IMG/VR virus record: IMGVR_UViG_3300026097_000038 | Location: 1-46,072 of that record | Strand: one strand, 5' to 3' | DNA from: a virus | DNA: 46,072 nucleotides | In this document: piece by piece, positions 23,715 through 32,457 of the stretch | Layout of the letters: the number at the start of each line of letters is the position of its first letter | Position numbering within the stretch: the stretch's first letter is position 1 | Made by a program: the position numbers and the translations under genes | The notes under the pieces: model-generated | What the model was told of the DNA's origin: nothing | What the model saw: the letters and a program-made list of their open reading frames with translations, nothing else | Databases searched by the model: none

Positions 23715-24212
23715 ATGGAAACACGAAAGATAGACGAAGCATACGCAGTCACAGATGACGGGCGTGTGTGGAGTAACAAGACGAACAAATGGCTAAAGCC
23801 CGCTACCACGGGTCGTGGCTATCTGAGCGTTAGGCTTCACAGTAAGACACAGTCGCTGCACCGACTTGTTGCTTTGGCTTTTTGTGAAAACCCTGAGGGT
23901 AAGCCCTGCGTAAATCATATTGATGGCGACAAGGTCAACAATTGTGCATCGAACCTTGAGTGGTGTTCTTATTCTGAAAACCACAAACACGCCTTTGACA
24001 CGGGGCTGCGGCTTCCATCTGAAAAGCAGAAGGATGTTGTACGTGAGCAAGGCATTAAGAACCGCCGCTTTACCTATGCAGACGCAGAGCAAATGCGGAA
24101 GATGTATTCTGAGGGGTCAACCCAAACTCACATTGCCTCCATTTACGACACCACATCCGCTACAATAAGCAACATTGTTTTGAACAAGACGTACAAGAAG
24201 GAAGCTGCATAA
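23715..24212 (+). CDS. free-standing HNH endonuclease with C-terminal helix-turn-helix (2 of 4)
   Basis: 165 residues. An N-terminal NUMOD4-like stretch (AYAVTDDGRVWSNKTNKWL) leads into HRLVALAFCENPEGKPCVNHIDGDKVNNCASNLEW, an HNH core. The C-terminal TYADAEQMRKMYSEGSTQTH plus IASIYDTTSATISNIV is a DNA-binding helix-turn-helix, common in homing endonucleases. Inserted between the fibre gene and its small partners; its stop overlaps the next ATG. Confidence 0.88.
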   Translation: METRKIDEAYAVTDDGRVWSNKTNKWLKPATTGRGYLSVRLHSKTQSLHRLVALAFCENPEGKPCVNHIDGDKVNNCASNLEWCSYSENHKHAFDTGLRLPSEKQKDVVREQGIKNRRFTYADAEQMRKMYSEGSTQTHIASIYDTTSATISNIVLNKTYKKEAA

Positions 24213-24472
24213 TGGCTCTTACCGAGAAAACAGTACAAGACAAAATCGAGATCGTATCAGAACACAAAATGATACAGGTCAGAACCGCAGTCGTCATTGA
24301 ACGTGACGGTGTAGAGATCAGCCGATCCTTCAGCCGCCATGTCGTTGCACCTGATGCAGACATCACAGGCGAGAGTGCAGAGGTTCAAGCGATTGCTGCC
24401 GCAGTGCATACAGAGGAAGTCAAAGACGCATATGCTGCACACATCGCTGCACAATCAGAAGGAATGGCATAA
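24212..24472 (+). CDS. small hypothetical fibre-associated protein
   Basis: 86 residues (MALTEKTVQDKIEIVSEHKM). RTAVVIERDGVEISRSFSRH is a beta-hairpin stretch found in small proteins beside marine phage fibre genes. It may assist fibre folding; function not established. Confidence 0.6.
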   Translation: MALTEKTVQDKIEIVSEHKMIQVRTAVVIERDGVEISRSFSRHVVAPDADITGESAEVQAIAAAVHTEEVKDAYAAHIAAQSEGMA

Positions 24473-24474
24473 TC

Positions 24475-24780
24475 ATGGCTATCGAATACACATGGACAAT
24501 CCCCACCTGCGAACACGACATCGCAACAGGTGGTATTACTGTAGCTCACTGGCGGGCATCCGCAGTAGATGGTGACTACACAGCCTCATCATATGGCACT
24601 TGTGGCTTCACCCCTGACGCTACAGACCCTGACTTCAAGCCTTACGCTGATGTCACCGAAGCTGAAGTATTGGCATGGGTGTGGGAAAGTGTATCACAAG
24701 ATGATACAGAGGCAGCACTGGCCGCAAACATCGACGCCCAGAAAAACCCAACAGAAGCCAGCGGAACCCCGTGGGCATAA
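24475..24780 (+). CDS. small hypothetical protein of the fibre region
   Basis: 101 residues, MAIEYTWTIPTCEHDIATGG followed by ITVAHWRASAVDGDYTASSY. I recall this pattern from small proteins near fibre genes in cyanophages and other marine phages; function unknown. GC-richer codon choice matches the preceding HNH and fibre region. Confidence 0.62.
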   Translation: MAIEYTWTIPTCEHDIATGGITVAHWRASAVDGDYTASSYGTCGFTPDATDPDFKPYADVTEAEVLAWVWESVSQDDTEAALAANIDAQKNPTEASGTPWA

Positions 24781-24801
24781 CCCTCTAGAAAGGAGATCAA
24801 C

Positions 24802-25014
24802 ATGACTGCTGAAGATAAAAAGGCGATCATCACGATTGACGACGTGGAATACACAGAAGACCAACTTAGCGATGCACAGAAGACTATGATTAACCACATC
24901 AACTCTCTGCAACAGAAGATTAACTCTGCTGAGTTTAACTTAGATCAGCTAAAGGTAGGCAAAGACGCCTTTGTTAATATGCTGACGACAAGCCTTAAGT
25001 CTGATAAGGAGTAA
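24802..25014 (+). CDS. small coiled-coil protein, DUF6447-like
   Basis: 70 residues with IITIDDVEYTEDQLSDAQKT and a coiled coil (INSLQQKINSAEFNLDQLKV). Short proteins of this form occur next to tail-fibre genes in marine phages. A perfect AAAGGAG ribosome site precedes it. Confidence 0.6.
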   Translation: MTAEDKKAIITIDDVEYTEDQLSDAQKTMINHINSLQQKINSAEFNLDQLKVGKDAFVNMLTTSLKSDKE

Positions 25015-25020
25015 TAACCT

Positions 25021-25665
25021 ATGTCCCGTGACCTGTCTACACTCACAATAGATAACTTAGAAGATGGTGTCGTCTATCCATTCTTTGCTGTTGAACTTAA
25101 GTTCGATGGCGAAAATGTAGTACGAATGTGGACAGGTCAAGGTACTCTTACTCTTGAGGATGCTACCACATGGGTTGGCTTAGGTGACCTCTTAGGTATT
25201 TCAGCTATTGAAGAGACTGCTGAGATGGCTGTTAGAGGGGCAACTATCACTCTGAGTGGGGTAACTCAAGACTTACTATCCTTGGCCCTCAGTGAGCCTT
25301 ATCAGGGCCGTGTGTGCAACATATACTTTGGTACATTCTCTGCTGGTAAGATACTACAAGAGAGTGGTGCTTTCATCCTACTGCAAGATGGTTCTAAGAT
25401 ACTTCTTGAGGCTACATCTACAGGGTTCAACCAACTGTTCTCTGGTTACATGGACCAGATGAATATCTCAGATGGTGCTGAAACTACAACGATTGAGCTT
25501 ACTGTTGAGAACAGATTGATTGACCTTGAGAGGGCTAGGGTTGCTAGGTTTACCTCCGGTTATCAGAAGTCTGTCTATCCCAACGACAAAGGATTAGACT
25601 TCGTAGAAGACCTACAGGATAAAGACATCGTGTGGGGTCGTAAGATTGAAAGTGAAACTGCCTAA
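25021..25665 (+). CDS. tail hub/baseplate protein, DUF2163-like
   Basis: 214 residues. VYPFFAVELKFDGENVVRMW and the block EMAVRGATITLSGV match the N-terminal part of GTA/DUF2163-type tail proteins. It lies directly upstream of the tip protein and probably forms part of the tail-tip hub. Confidence 0.65.
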   Translation: MSRDLSTLTIDNLEDGVVYPFFAVELKFDGENVVRMWTGQGTLTLEDATTWVGLGDLLGISAIEETAEMAVRGATITLSGVTQDLLSLALSEPYQGRVCNIYFGTFSAGKILQESGAFILLQDGSKILLEATSTGFNQLFSGYMDQMNISDGAETTTIELTVENRLIDLERARVARFTSGYQKSVYPNDKGLDFVEDLQDKDIVWGRKIESETA

Positions 25666-25687
25666 CCCTGACTTAGGAATGTTCCGT

Positions 25688-26146
25688 ATGACAATAAAGT
25701 ACCAGCAAGAGTTTTTAGCTACTGTTAAAGATGAGATTGTACCCCTACTTAATTCCCACTGGGAGGAGATAGCTCTAAACAAGGATAAGATTAAGTTAAA
25801 CCCAGACTGGGATGCTTATGATAACCTAGAGCAAGTGGACAAGCTAAAGATATTTACAGCTAGAGACGACAACAAACTTGTAGGTTACTTTGTCGTTATA
25901 GTCGGTGTTAATATCCACTATAAAGACCACTTGTTTGCTAGTAACGACATCATCTATTTGTCGCCAGAACACCGTAAGGGTTTCACAGGTATTCGACTAA
26001 TTAAGTTTGCTGAGAAGTGCCTTAAGCAAGATGGTATATCTGTCCTAACTATCAACACTAAAGTTCACCAGCCTTTCGATAGACTGATGGACTTCCTCAA
26101 GTTCCGTAAGATTGAACGGGTATACTCTAAGTATCTAGGAGAATAA
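25688..26146 (+). CDS. GNAT-fold acetyltransferase-like protein
   Basis: 152 residues from ATG 25688, chosen for the AGGA nine bases upstream; frames from TTG 25646 or ATG 25679 are possible. KIFTARDDNKLVGYFVVIVG is the GNAT central beta strand; IYLSPEHRKGFTGIRLIKF matches the acetyl-CoA binding turn (V/L-x-P-x-x-R-x-x-G-x). Substrate unknown. Copies within tail-tip modules are known in other phages. Confidence 0.75.
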   Translation: MTIKYQQEFLATVKDEIVPLLNSHWEEIALNKDKIKLNPDWDAYDNLEQVDKLKIFTARDDNKLVGYFVVIVGVNIHYKDHLFASNDIIYLSPEHRKGFTGIRLIKFAEKCLKQDGISVLTINTKVHQPFDRLMDFLKFRKIERVYSKYLGE

Positions 26147-26147
26147 C

Positions 26148-29100
26148 ATGGCTGTATCAGCTATTGCGGCACTAGCATCCACTGTTAGTTACACAGCGGC
26201 GGCTGGTTTTGCCTTTGCAGGTTGGTCGGCATTTGCGGTTAATTTTGCACTTGGTGCAGCCCTAAATGCTCTTACACCTAAGCCCTCTCTTGGTGGTGCT
26301 AACCGTGGTTATCAAATCAATAGTAGAGGTTCAGCACTAGACCACCAGATTATCTACGGTAAGGTTCGTGTTGGTGGTGCTATCGTATATGATGAAGCTA
26401 CAGGTGACGACAACGAGTATCTACACCGTATCATTGCTGTCGCTGGACATGAGATAGAATCCTTTGACCGTATATACATCAATGATTCCTATGTAGACTA
26501 TGGCGACATTGATGAAGACGGTAATGTCTCTCAGGTAACAGATAGTGATGGTAGTACATCTAGTCGTTACGATGGTAAACTACGCATCAAGTTTAAGTTT
26601 GGTACTGCTAACCAGACTGCTGAGAGTACTCTTGTCAATGAATCTGATGGTCTCTGGACGACAGACTGTAGGCTCCGTGGTATTGCCTATATGTACATCC
26701 GCATGGAGTTTGATGCTGACGTATACCCTAATGGTGTACCTACCTTTACAGCCGAAGTAAAAGGTAAGAAGTTATACAACCCTGCCACTGACACAACAAC
26801 TTGGTCAGATAACCCTGCGTTGTGCATTAGGGACTACCTTACAAGCTCATATGGTCTAGCAGAAGAAGCTGTCAACATTGATGACACTCTAGTTGCTTCT
26901 GCTGTAGCTGTGTGTAACCAGACTAATACAGATGCAGGTACGACACGTTACACTTGTAATGGTGCTTTCACTACTAGCCTTACTCCTTATGATGCCCTGA
27001 ACAACCTCCTCACTTCTATGGGGGGTACTTTGTGGTATGCTCAGGGTAAGTGGCGTATGAAACCTGCTTACTGGACAACACCAGTTCTTAACCTTGATGA
27101 AGATGACTTACGTTCTGCTGTTAGTGTTGCTACACGACACTCTCGTAGAGATAACTTCAACACTGTCAAGGGTACCTTCCGTGGTGCTGAGAGTGACTGG
27201 CAAACTACAGACTACCCAGAAGTTAAAAGTGATGCTTCTATCACTGCTGATGGTGGTCAGGTATCTGTAGCTGATGTTGACCTACCGTTCACTGACAACT
27301 CTATTGAAGCTCGTCGTACAGCTAGGATTGCACTAGAGCGTAACCGACAACAGCTTACGATCTCAGCTTCCTTTGGTATTGGCTTACTTCAAGTGCAGGT
27401 AGGTGACAATATCCGTTTGTCTAACACACGCTTTGGTTGGGACAACAAAGAGTTTGAAGTGTTGTCGTGGAACTTTGGCCTTACTGATGACCTTGATCTA
27501 CAGACAGACCTGATCCTCAGAGAGACTGCTGAGAGTGTCTTCGATGAAATAGACGATGGTGCAGCATACGAGAGGGACAACACTAACCTACCCTCACCCT
27601 TTATGGTCGATGCACCTCAGAACCTTACTGTGTCTGATGGTGGTTTTGTTGCAGACGATGGTACATACGTCAATAGCTTTATTGTTGACTGGGATGCACC
27701 AGCCGATGCCTTTGTAGACTACTACGTACTAGAGTGGAAGACACAAGCTGGTTCTGTATACAAGGGTGCCAATCTTACGGCTACAGAGTATGAAATATCT
27801 CCTGTCCGTGAAGATGTAACTTACGACATACGTGTTAAGGCTGTTAATGTCTTTGGTGCTTCCGGTCCCTATGCTTCTACTACAGCACAAGTAGGTGGTG
27901 ACACTACAGCACCTTCTGTACCTACAAACTTAAGTGCAGATGGAGCTTTCCGCTACATTACTGTGTCGTGGACTAACCCACCAGAGGCTGACTTTAACTA
28001 TGTAGAAGTCTTTGAGAACAGCACTAACAATGTAGGTTCAGCAACAAAGGTTGGGCAAACATCTGGTGATAACTTTGTACGACCAAACTTGGGTATTAGT
28101 GATACTAAGTTTTACTTTGTACGTTCTGTAGACTATAGTGGCAATACCTCAGCCTTTAGCTCTGGTGTGTCTGCTACAACTACCTTCATTGACGACCCAG
28201 ACTTTGAGAATGGTGTCTATAGCTTGTTCACTGAGCAGGGTCTGTATGCTATTGAGGATGTGACTAGCTTACCACCGTCAGGTGCTTTCACTGGTGAGAA
28301 AGTATTCAACCGTACTGATGGTAAGCTGTATCAGTGGACAGGCTCTGCGTGGGAAGCTGTTGTAGGTGGTGCCGAAGACTTCTCCGATTTGGAGGGTAGT
28401 ATTGCTGGCGCTCAAATCCCAGACGGTCTTATTGATACACTTAAGTTGGCAGATGATGCCGTAAGTACAGCTAAGTTAGCCACTAGTGCAGTTACCGCTG
28501 ACATCCTTGCGGCTTCTGCTGTGACAGAAACTAAAATCTCTAGCAATGCAATCACTACACCTAAGATTGCTGCTGGTGCTGTTACAGCTTCTGAGATTGC
28601 AGCAGGTAGCATTACCTCAAGTGAGATTGCAGCTAATACGATTGCAGCAGGTAACATTGCTGCTGGGGCTGTTACAGCGGATGAGATAGCTGCTAACGCT
28701 ATTACATCTGCTAAGATTACTGCTGGTGCTGTTATCGGTGATAAGATTGCCGCTAATACTATTACAGGCGACAAGATTGGTGCAAACCAAATCACGGGTA
28801 ATAACATTGATGGTCAAACCATCACAGGTAACAATATTGTCGCCAATACTATTACTGGTGGCTTATTGGCTACATCTGGTATTATCACTAATTCAGCACA
28901 GATTAACAATGCTGTCGTGACTAATGCTAAGATTGAGAATGGTGCAATCACCACAGCCAAGATTGGTGACTTGCAGGTCGATACAATCAAGATTACAGAT
29001 CAGGCTGTTTCCAATACGGGTGTAGATGACCAGACTTCCTACGTCTCCATGATAAACACGGTAACTTGGGCAGACATCGCTTCCGTCACTTTGAGTGCTG

Positions 29101-29387
29101 ATGCCGGAGAGGTCATCCTTAATGCCAGCGGTAAGATTACTTTTGGAGGCATAGGCGAGGGCGACAGTTATGGGTTTGAGTGGAGATTCTTGATAGGCTC
29201 TACGGTTATCAATGGGGAGTCAACTGGAGCCGGAGACCCATTTGTAGACTTTCTCTTTCATGACACTAAAGTTGGCACCGCCCCAACAGGTAGCGTCACG
29301 ATTAAGCTGCAAGGAAGAAAAAGCGGGTCAGGTAATAACACCGTGCAGGCTAAAGGCATCTTGATCGCCACGGAGTTGAAAAAATGA
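26148..29387 (+). CDS. tail tip / host specificity protein (J-like)
   Basis: 1079 residues. The N terminus is hydrophobic (to about residue 45), followed by ALDHQIIYGKVRVGGAIVY, the typical TipJ start. Two fibronectin type III-like domains lie near residues 490-680 (YYVLEWKTQAG, YDIRVKAVN). About residues 765-915 consist of a 10-residue repeat (KIAANTITGD type). The last 120 residues form a distinct beta-rich tip with GC-richer codons. It likely contacts the host receptor. Confidence 0.85.
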   Translation: MAVSAIAALASTVSYTAAAGFAFAGWSAFAVNFALGAALNALTPKPSLGGANRGYQINSRGSALDHQIIYGKVRVGGAIVYDEATGDDNEYLHRIIAVAGHEIESFDRIYINDSYVDYGDIDEDGNVSQVTDSDGSTSSRYDGKLRIKFKFGTANQTAESTLVNESDGLWTTDCRLRGIAYMYIRMEFDADVYPNGVPTFTAEVKGKKLYNPATDTTTWSDNPALCIRDYLTSSYGLAEEAVNIDDTLVASAVAVCNQTNTDAGTTRYTCNGAFTTSLTPYDALNNLLTSMGGTLWYAQGKWRMKPAYWTTPVLNLDEDDLRSAVSVATRHSRRDNFNTVKGTFRGAESDWQTTDYPEVKSDASITADGGQVSVADVDLPFTDNSIEARRTARIALERNRQQLTISASFGIGLLQVQVGDNIRLSNTRFGWDNKEFEVLSWNFGLTDDLDLQTDLILRETAESVFDEIDDGAAYERDNTNLPSPFMVDAPQNLTVSDGGFVADDGTYVNSFIVDWDAPADAFVDYYVLEWKTQAGSVYKGANLTATEYEISPVREDVTYDIRVKAVNVFGASGPYASTTAQVGGDTTAPSVPTNLSADGAFRYITVSWTNPPEADFNYVEVFENSTNNVGSATKVGQTSGDNFVRPNLGISDTKFYFVRSVDYSGNTSAFSSGVSATTTFIDDPDFENGVYSLFTEQGLYAIEDVTSLPPSGAFTGEKVFNRTDGKLYQWTGSAWEAVVGGAEDFSDLEGSIAGAQIPDGLIDTLKLADDAVSTAKLATSAVTADILAASAVTETKISSNAITTPKIAAGAVTASEIAAGSITSSEIAANTIAAGNIAAGAVTADEIAANAITSAKITAGAVIGDKIAANTITGDKIGANQITGNNIDGQTITGNNIVANTITGGLLATSGIITNSAQINNAVVTNAKIENGAITTAKIGDLQVDTIKITDQAVSNTGVDDQTSYVSMINTVTWADIASVTLSADAGEVILNASGKITFGGIGEGDSYGFEWRFLIGSTVINGESTGAGDPFVDFLFHDTKVGTAPTGSVTIKLQGRKSGSGNNTVQAKGILIATELKK
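28441..28890 (+). repeat. 30-base coding repeat in the tip gene
   Basis: About 15 copies of a 30-base unit encode K/E-I-A-A-x-x-I-T-x-x. The period is kept almost without break, which fits a fibrous shaft and also offers sites for recombination between related phages. Confidence 0.8.
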
Positions 29388-29761
29388 TGTACAAATACTC
29401 ACGCTACAATCTAGCGACGGGTCGCTTCACTGGTCAGGGCAGCAACTCAAATCAGGCCAATGTTACTGCTAAAGATGGCGAGGGCTTAATTGAGGGCTAT
29501 TACGATCACGACACGCAGATGGTTGTTGATGGCGCTGTAGTGGACATCCCAGCAAGTACGATTGAACAGGAAGAGATCGACCGTGCTTGGATTGACTTGA
29601 GGGGTTCCCGTGATCGACGTTTACAATCAACCGACTGGACCCAAGTGCCGGACGCACCTGTAGACAGCCAAGCATGGGCAACCTACCGTCAAGCCTTACG
29701 AGACCTACCAGACAACACAGAAGACCCACGTAATCCAGTGTGGCCTACTAAACCTAACTAA
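29384..29761 (+). CDS. tail fibre assembly-like protein
   Basis: 125 residues. The C-terminal RGSRDRRLQSTDWTQVPDAP followed by WATYRQALRDLPDN matches the end of fibre assembly chaperones or XkdW-like proteins, in which R-D-x-x-L-x-x-T-D-W-x-Q is conserved. The ATG overlaps the tip gene stop, and its base usage matches the swapped tip end, so the two may move together. Confidence 0.72.
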   Translation: MMYKYSRYNLATGRFTGQGSNSNQANVTAKDGEGLIEGYYDHDTQMVVDGAVVDIPASTIEQEEIDRAWIDLRGSRDRRLQSTDWTQVPDAPVDSQAWATYRQALRDLPDNTEDPRNPVWPTKPN

Positions 29762-29775
29762 GAGGATATTCATAA

Positions 29776-30150
29776 GTGGCATACCAATTAGGGACACGTA
29801 GTAAACAGAACCTGTCAGGGGTACATCCTGACTTAGTATCTGTCGTTAAACGGGCTATTGAGATTAGTGACAAAGACTTCACTGTGATCGAAGGTATCCG
29901 TAATATCAACCGTCAACGAGAGCTTGTGAAGGCTGGTAAGTCTACCACAATGAACTCACGACATATTACAGGTCATGCTGTAGACATTGCACCTTGGCCT
30001 ATCTCATGGGAATGGGAAGAGTTCTATCCTATCGCTGATGCTATGAAGCAAGCTGCTGAGGAGCTAGAGATTGACCTAGAGTGGGGTGGCGACTGGAAGA
30101 ACTTCCCTGATGCGCCGCATTACCAACTATCACGAAAGACATACCCATGA
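29776..30150 (+). CDS. endolysin, M15 (L-Ala-D-Glu) peptidase
   Basis: 124 residues. SRHITGHAVDI contains metal ligands H63 and D70; PDAPHY supplies H115 and a nearby acidic residue. This is the VanY/T5-endolysin layout, cutting the peptide part of peptidoglycan. GTG start with AGAGGA nine bases before. No signal peptide, so it would need a holin for release. Confidence 0.9.
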   Translation: MAYQLGTRSKQNLSGVHPDLVSVVKRAIEISDKDFTVIEGIRNINRQRELVKAGKSTTMNSRHITGHAVDIAPWPISWEWEEFYPIADAMKQAAEELEIDLEWGGDWKNFPDAPHYQLSRKTYP

Positions 30151-30422
30151 GTAATGAACAAGAACCTTGGCACCTCTCCCGCAGTGTACCTGTAACCCTA
30201 ATCTTTGCCATTGTGTGTCAGACTGTAGCCCTCATCTGGTTTGTCGCTTCGTTGTCTAACGATGTTGATGCTAACAAGATGACTAACGCAAGGCAAGATG
30301 CTAAGATCGAAAGCCTTGAACGTATCGTCCAGAACCAAGCTGTTACTATGGCTCGCATGGATGAGAACATTAAGAGTATCCGTGATCTTCTAGAGAGTAT
30401 GGCTAAACAGTTCGCACGTTAA
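30147..30422 (+). CDS. single-pass membrane protein of the lysis cassette
   Basis: 91 residues. One membrane helix (VPVTLIFAIVCQTVALIWFV, residues 14-33) and a long periplasmic-type coiled coil (ARQDAKIESLERIVQNQAVT). It could be a holin partner or an inner spanin component. It overlaps the endolysin stop by four bases (ATGA). Confidence 0.65.
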   Translation: MSNEQEPWHLSRSVPVTLIFAIVCQTVALIWFVASLSNDVDANKMTNARQDAKIESLERIVQNQAVTMARMDENIKSIRDLLESMAKQFAR

Positions 30423-30440
30423 GGCTAAAGAGGTAGCATA

Positions 30441-30908
30441 ATGATTGATCCTATAACTGCATTATCTGTCGCTGCATCTGCTGTGACTAATGCTAAGAAA
30501 CTTATAGCGGCTGGTCAAGATGCTACCTCTGCTATCTCTAAGTTCGCTGGGGCTATAAGCGACATCAACTATGCTGCTGAGAAAGCTAAGAACCCTAGCG
30601 TGTGGAAGAGCCTAACAGGTTCACCAGAGGCTGAAGCCATAGAGATATTTGCCGCACAGAAGAAGGCAACTCAGCTTAAGAAAGACCTAGAGACAATTCT
30701 GATGTTTTCCTACGGGAAGAAGGGCTTGGATGAGTACAAGGAAGTACTCAGGAAGGTTCGTAAGCAGAGGCAAGAGACTGCATACCGTCAGGCTGAGATT
30801 AAGGAAGCTATCATTCTTTGGGTCGTTGGCATCTTGATAGCCTCTTCAGCAATCGCTACATTAGGCGTCTTGTTCTGGTGGTTGGGTAAAACACAGGGGA
30901 AATGGTGA
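30441..30908 (+). CDS. C-terminally anchored membrane protein of the lysis cassette
   Basis: 155 residues. A helical, Ala-rich cytosolic part ends in a membrane helix (AIILWVVGILIASSAIATLG, about residues 124-143) and a short GKTQGKW tail. I recall similar proteins near lysis genes of marine phages; function unknown. Confidence 0.6.
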   Translation: MIDPITALSVAASAVTNAKKLIAAGQDATSAISKFAGAISDINYAAEKAKNPSVWKSLTGSPEAEAIEIFAAQKKATQLKKDLETILMFSYGKKGLDEYKEVLRKVRKQRQETAYRQAEIKEAIILWVVGILIASSAIATLGVLFWWLGKTQGKW

Positions 30909-31156
30909 TGATTACACCAGAGTGGCTTGACAAGTGGCGTATTTGGCCTAGACTGATTATCAGCTTGTATGGCTTTGCCTTCTACAAGACAACAACATGG
31001 TTTATGGACCTACCAGACCCAACTAATGCACAAGCTGGTTTTGTGTCTGTTATCGTTGGTGCAGGGGCAGGTTTCTTTGGGATATACGTCAATGGCAAGA
31101 ATACGCACACTATCAACACTACTAGCAGCAACACTTCTAGTCACAACATTAAGTAG
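30908..31156 (+). CDS. probable holin
   Basis: 82 residues from ATG 30908, which has GGGGA seven bases upstream (the ATG at 30902 is too close). MITPEWLDKWRIWPRLI begins a protein with two membrane stretches (LIISLYGFAFYKTTTWF and AGFVSVIVGAGAGFFGIYV). The second resembles class II holins of related phages. Its end overlaps the spanin gene in another frame. Confidence 0.72.
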   Translation: MITPEWLDKWRIWPRLIISLYGFAFYKTTTWFMDLPDPTNAQAGFVSVIVGAGAGFFGIYVNGKNTHTINTTSSNTSSHNIK

Positions 31157-31442
31157 CTGTAGTCAGTTACCCTCTCTGCTGACAGGTGGTGGCCCTAACG
31201 TAGCTGCCAACGTACAAGCTGGTAAAGAGAACTACCAAGGTGTTACCACTACAATAGACACTGGTGTACGCCCTGTGCTTAGACCAGAGGGGCCTGTAGA
31301 GACCGTAGTGCAAGACAACAGCACAACAAAGAATACTGAATTAGACCCATTACTACTACTATTGTTAATCTTAGGTTGGCTTGCCCCCAGTCCTAATGAG
31401 ATTGGTCGTGGTTTCATAAAGTTATTTAGACGTAAACAATAG
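31092..31442 (+). CDS. unimolecular spanin-like lipoprotein
   Basis: 116 residues from ATG 31092. Residues 1-22 form a lipoprotein signal with lipobox L20-S-S-C23. Near the C terminus LDPLLLLLLILGWLA is a membrane helix followed by a basic tail. A lipoprotein that also has an inner-membrane anchor is the layout of u-spanins, which bridge both membranes and disrupt the outer membrane at lysis. The start lies 65 bases inside the holin-like gene, in another frame. Confidence 0.75.
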   Translation: MARIRTLSTLLAATLLVTTLSSCSQLPSLLTGGGPNVAANVQAGKENYQGVTTTIDTGVRPVLRPEGPVETVVQDNSTTKNTELDPLLLLLLILGWLAPSPNEIGRGFIKLFRRKQ

Positions 31443-31450
31443 GTGGTGCT

Positions 31451-31819
31451 ATGAAGTTGAGCCAAGAAGATAGACCTAAGTGTGTTACAGAGGGCTGTAA
31501 GGCGTCTGCTAAGAAGGGTGGTACAAGTAGTAAGGGGTTTCAGTTGTATAAAAAGCTGTGCAGCCTCTGTGAAGATAAAAAGTATAACATAAAGCGTAAG
31601 TCTAAGTGGAAGCCTGAGTATGGAGACAGAAAGTACAACGGCTATAAGAAAAACACTAAGTGTGAGTCTTGTGGCTTTGTGGCAAAGCACAGGTGTCAAC
31701 TTGATGTAGATCACATAGACGGAAACAGTTTTAACAACACTCTTGAGAACTTGCAGACCTTGTGCGCAAACTGCCACAGGTTAAAGACTTGGATTAATAA
31801 AGATTGGCAACAAAAATAA
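31451..31819 (+). CDS. free-standing HNH endonuclease (3 of 4)
   Basis: 122 residues. Zinc-binding pairs (C-x4-C and C-x2-C near the N terminus, KCESCGF, CANCH) surround DVDHIDGNSFNNTLENLQTL, an HNH core. It is the last gene before the terminator and is probably a mobile insertion. Confidence 0.88.
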   Translation: MKLSQEDRPKCVTEGCKASAKKGGTSSKGFQLYKKLCSLCEDKKYNIKRKSKWKPEYGDRKYNGYKKNTKCESCGFVAKHRCQLDVDHIDGNSFNNTLENLQTLCANCHRLKTWINKDWQQK

Positions 31820-31822
31820 TAT

Positions 31823-31862
31823 AGCCCCACCCTAGGTTTTAATCCTAAGGTGGGGCTTTTTG
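31823..31862 (+). terminator. strong intrinsic terminator between convergent operons
   Basis: AGCCCCACCCTAGG pairs with CCTAAGGTGGGGCT (one mismatch) around a TTTTAAT loop, followed by TTTTT. On the other strand a T-rich stretch (ATTATTTTTG) also follows the stem, so it may work both ways. It separates the rightward structural operon from the leftward operon. Confidence 0.9.
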
Positions 31863-31865
31863 ATT

Positions 31866-32018
31866 CTAGTGCCTAGTGCTATCATTATCCTGTTGCATCA
31901 TTAAAACAGCTAAACCTTGGTATAAATCCTCTATCTCTGACTTGATCTTACCAATACTGTAGAAGCAATACAGTAGCATCACGATATTGGCTATGAGTAC
32001 ACCCTCAAATAAATTCAC
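31866..32018 (-). CDS. small membrane protein, last gene of the leftward operon
   Basis: 50 residues with GTG start, MNLFEGVLIANIVMLLYCFY when read with Met. GGAG lies seven bases before the GTG, and the start overlaps the upstream stop as GTGA. One membrane helix (residues 6-22) is followed by a helix with KIKSEIEDLYQGL. The perfect ribosome site and overlap argue that it is real. Function unknown. Confidence 0.6.
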   Translation of the reverse strand: MNLFEGVLIANIVMLLYCFYSIGKIKSEIEDLYQGLAVLMMQQDNDSTRH

Positions 32019-32203
32019 GTAGCTTCTCCCCAGACAATACATCGAAAGTCAACGACAGTTAAAAGGTTAGCCTCAGCCCAAGCCTCAGCATTAAGTAGGT
32101 CTTCCTGACATATTTCCACTGTGGGGAACATCTTCTGACTAGATACACCCATACAGACATTTGGGTCTGCTATAGAACACATCAGGGCTATCGCTGAGAT
32201 CAT
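32015..32203 (-). CDS. small Cys-containing protein, possibly exported
   Basis: 62 residues with four cysteines (residues 9, 17, 32, 55) and a hydrophobic N terminus (MISAIALMCSIADPNVC) that could be a short signal peptide. AAGGAG is eight bases upstream and the ATG overlaps the upstream stop. Function unknown. Confidence 0.6.
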   Translation of the reverse strand: MISAIALMCSIADPNVCMGVSSQKMFPTVEICQEDLLNAEAWAEANLLTVVDFRCIVWGEAT

Positions 32204-32457
32204 TTGTGTATCTCCTTCATTGCTTCTCGCATCTTATTAAGGTACCATGCAGCCTTATCCATGTCTTCTGTGGGATTACCTTTGTATCGGTAACGATGCT
32301 GATACTTAATCATGTTGCCATGACAGTACGAAATGAAACCCTTGGTCCCTAGTACCTGCTTAATGTAGTCGATACACTCGACACCACCTTGGTTGTAGTG
32401 CGCAGGTTTCTCCACAGGGTCAAACTCATGCAGTTTACTCAGTTCCCATTTTGCCAT
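32200..32457 (-). CDS. DUF3310 protein
   Basis: 85 residues. KPAHYNQGGVECIDYI and GNMIKYQHRYRYKGN followed by EDMDKAAWYLNKM match DUF3310, a small phage family sometimes annotated as nucleotide kinase-like without proof. Found in many T7-like phages. Start overlaps the HNH stop as TAATG. Confidence 0.85.
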   Translation of the reverse strand: MAKWELSKLHEFDPVEKPAHYNQGGVECIDYIKQVLGTKGFISYCHGNMIKYQHRYRYKGNPTEDMDKAAWYLNKMREAMKEIHK

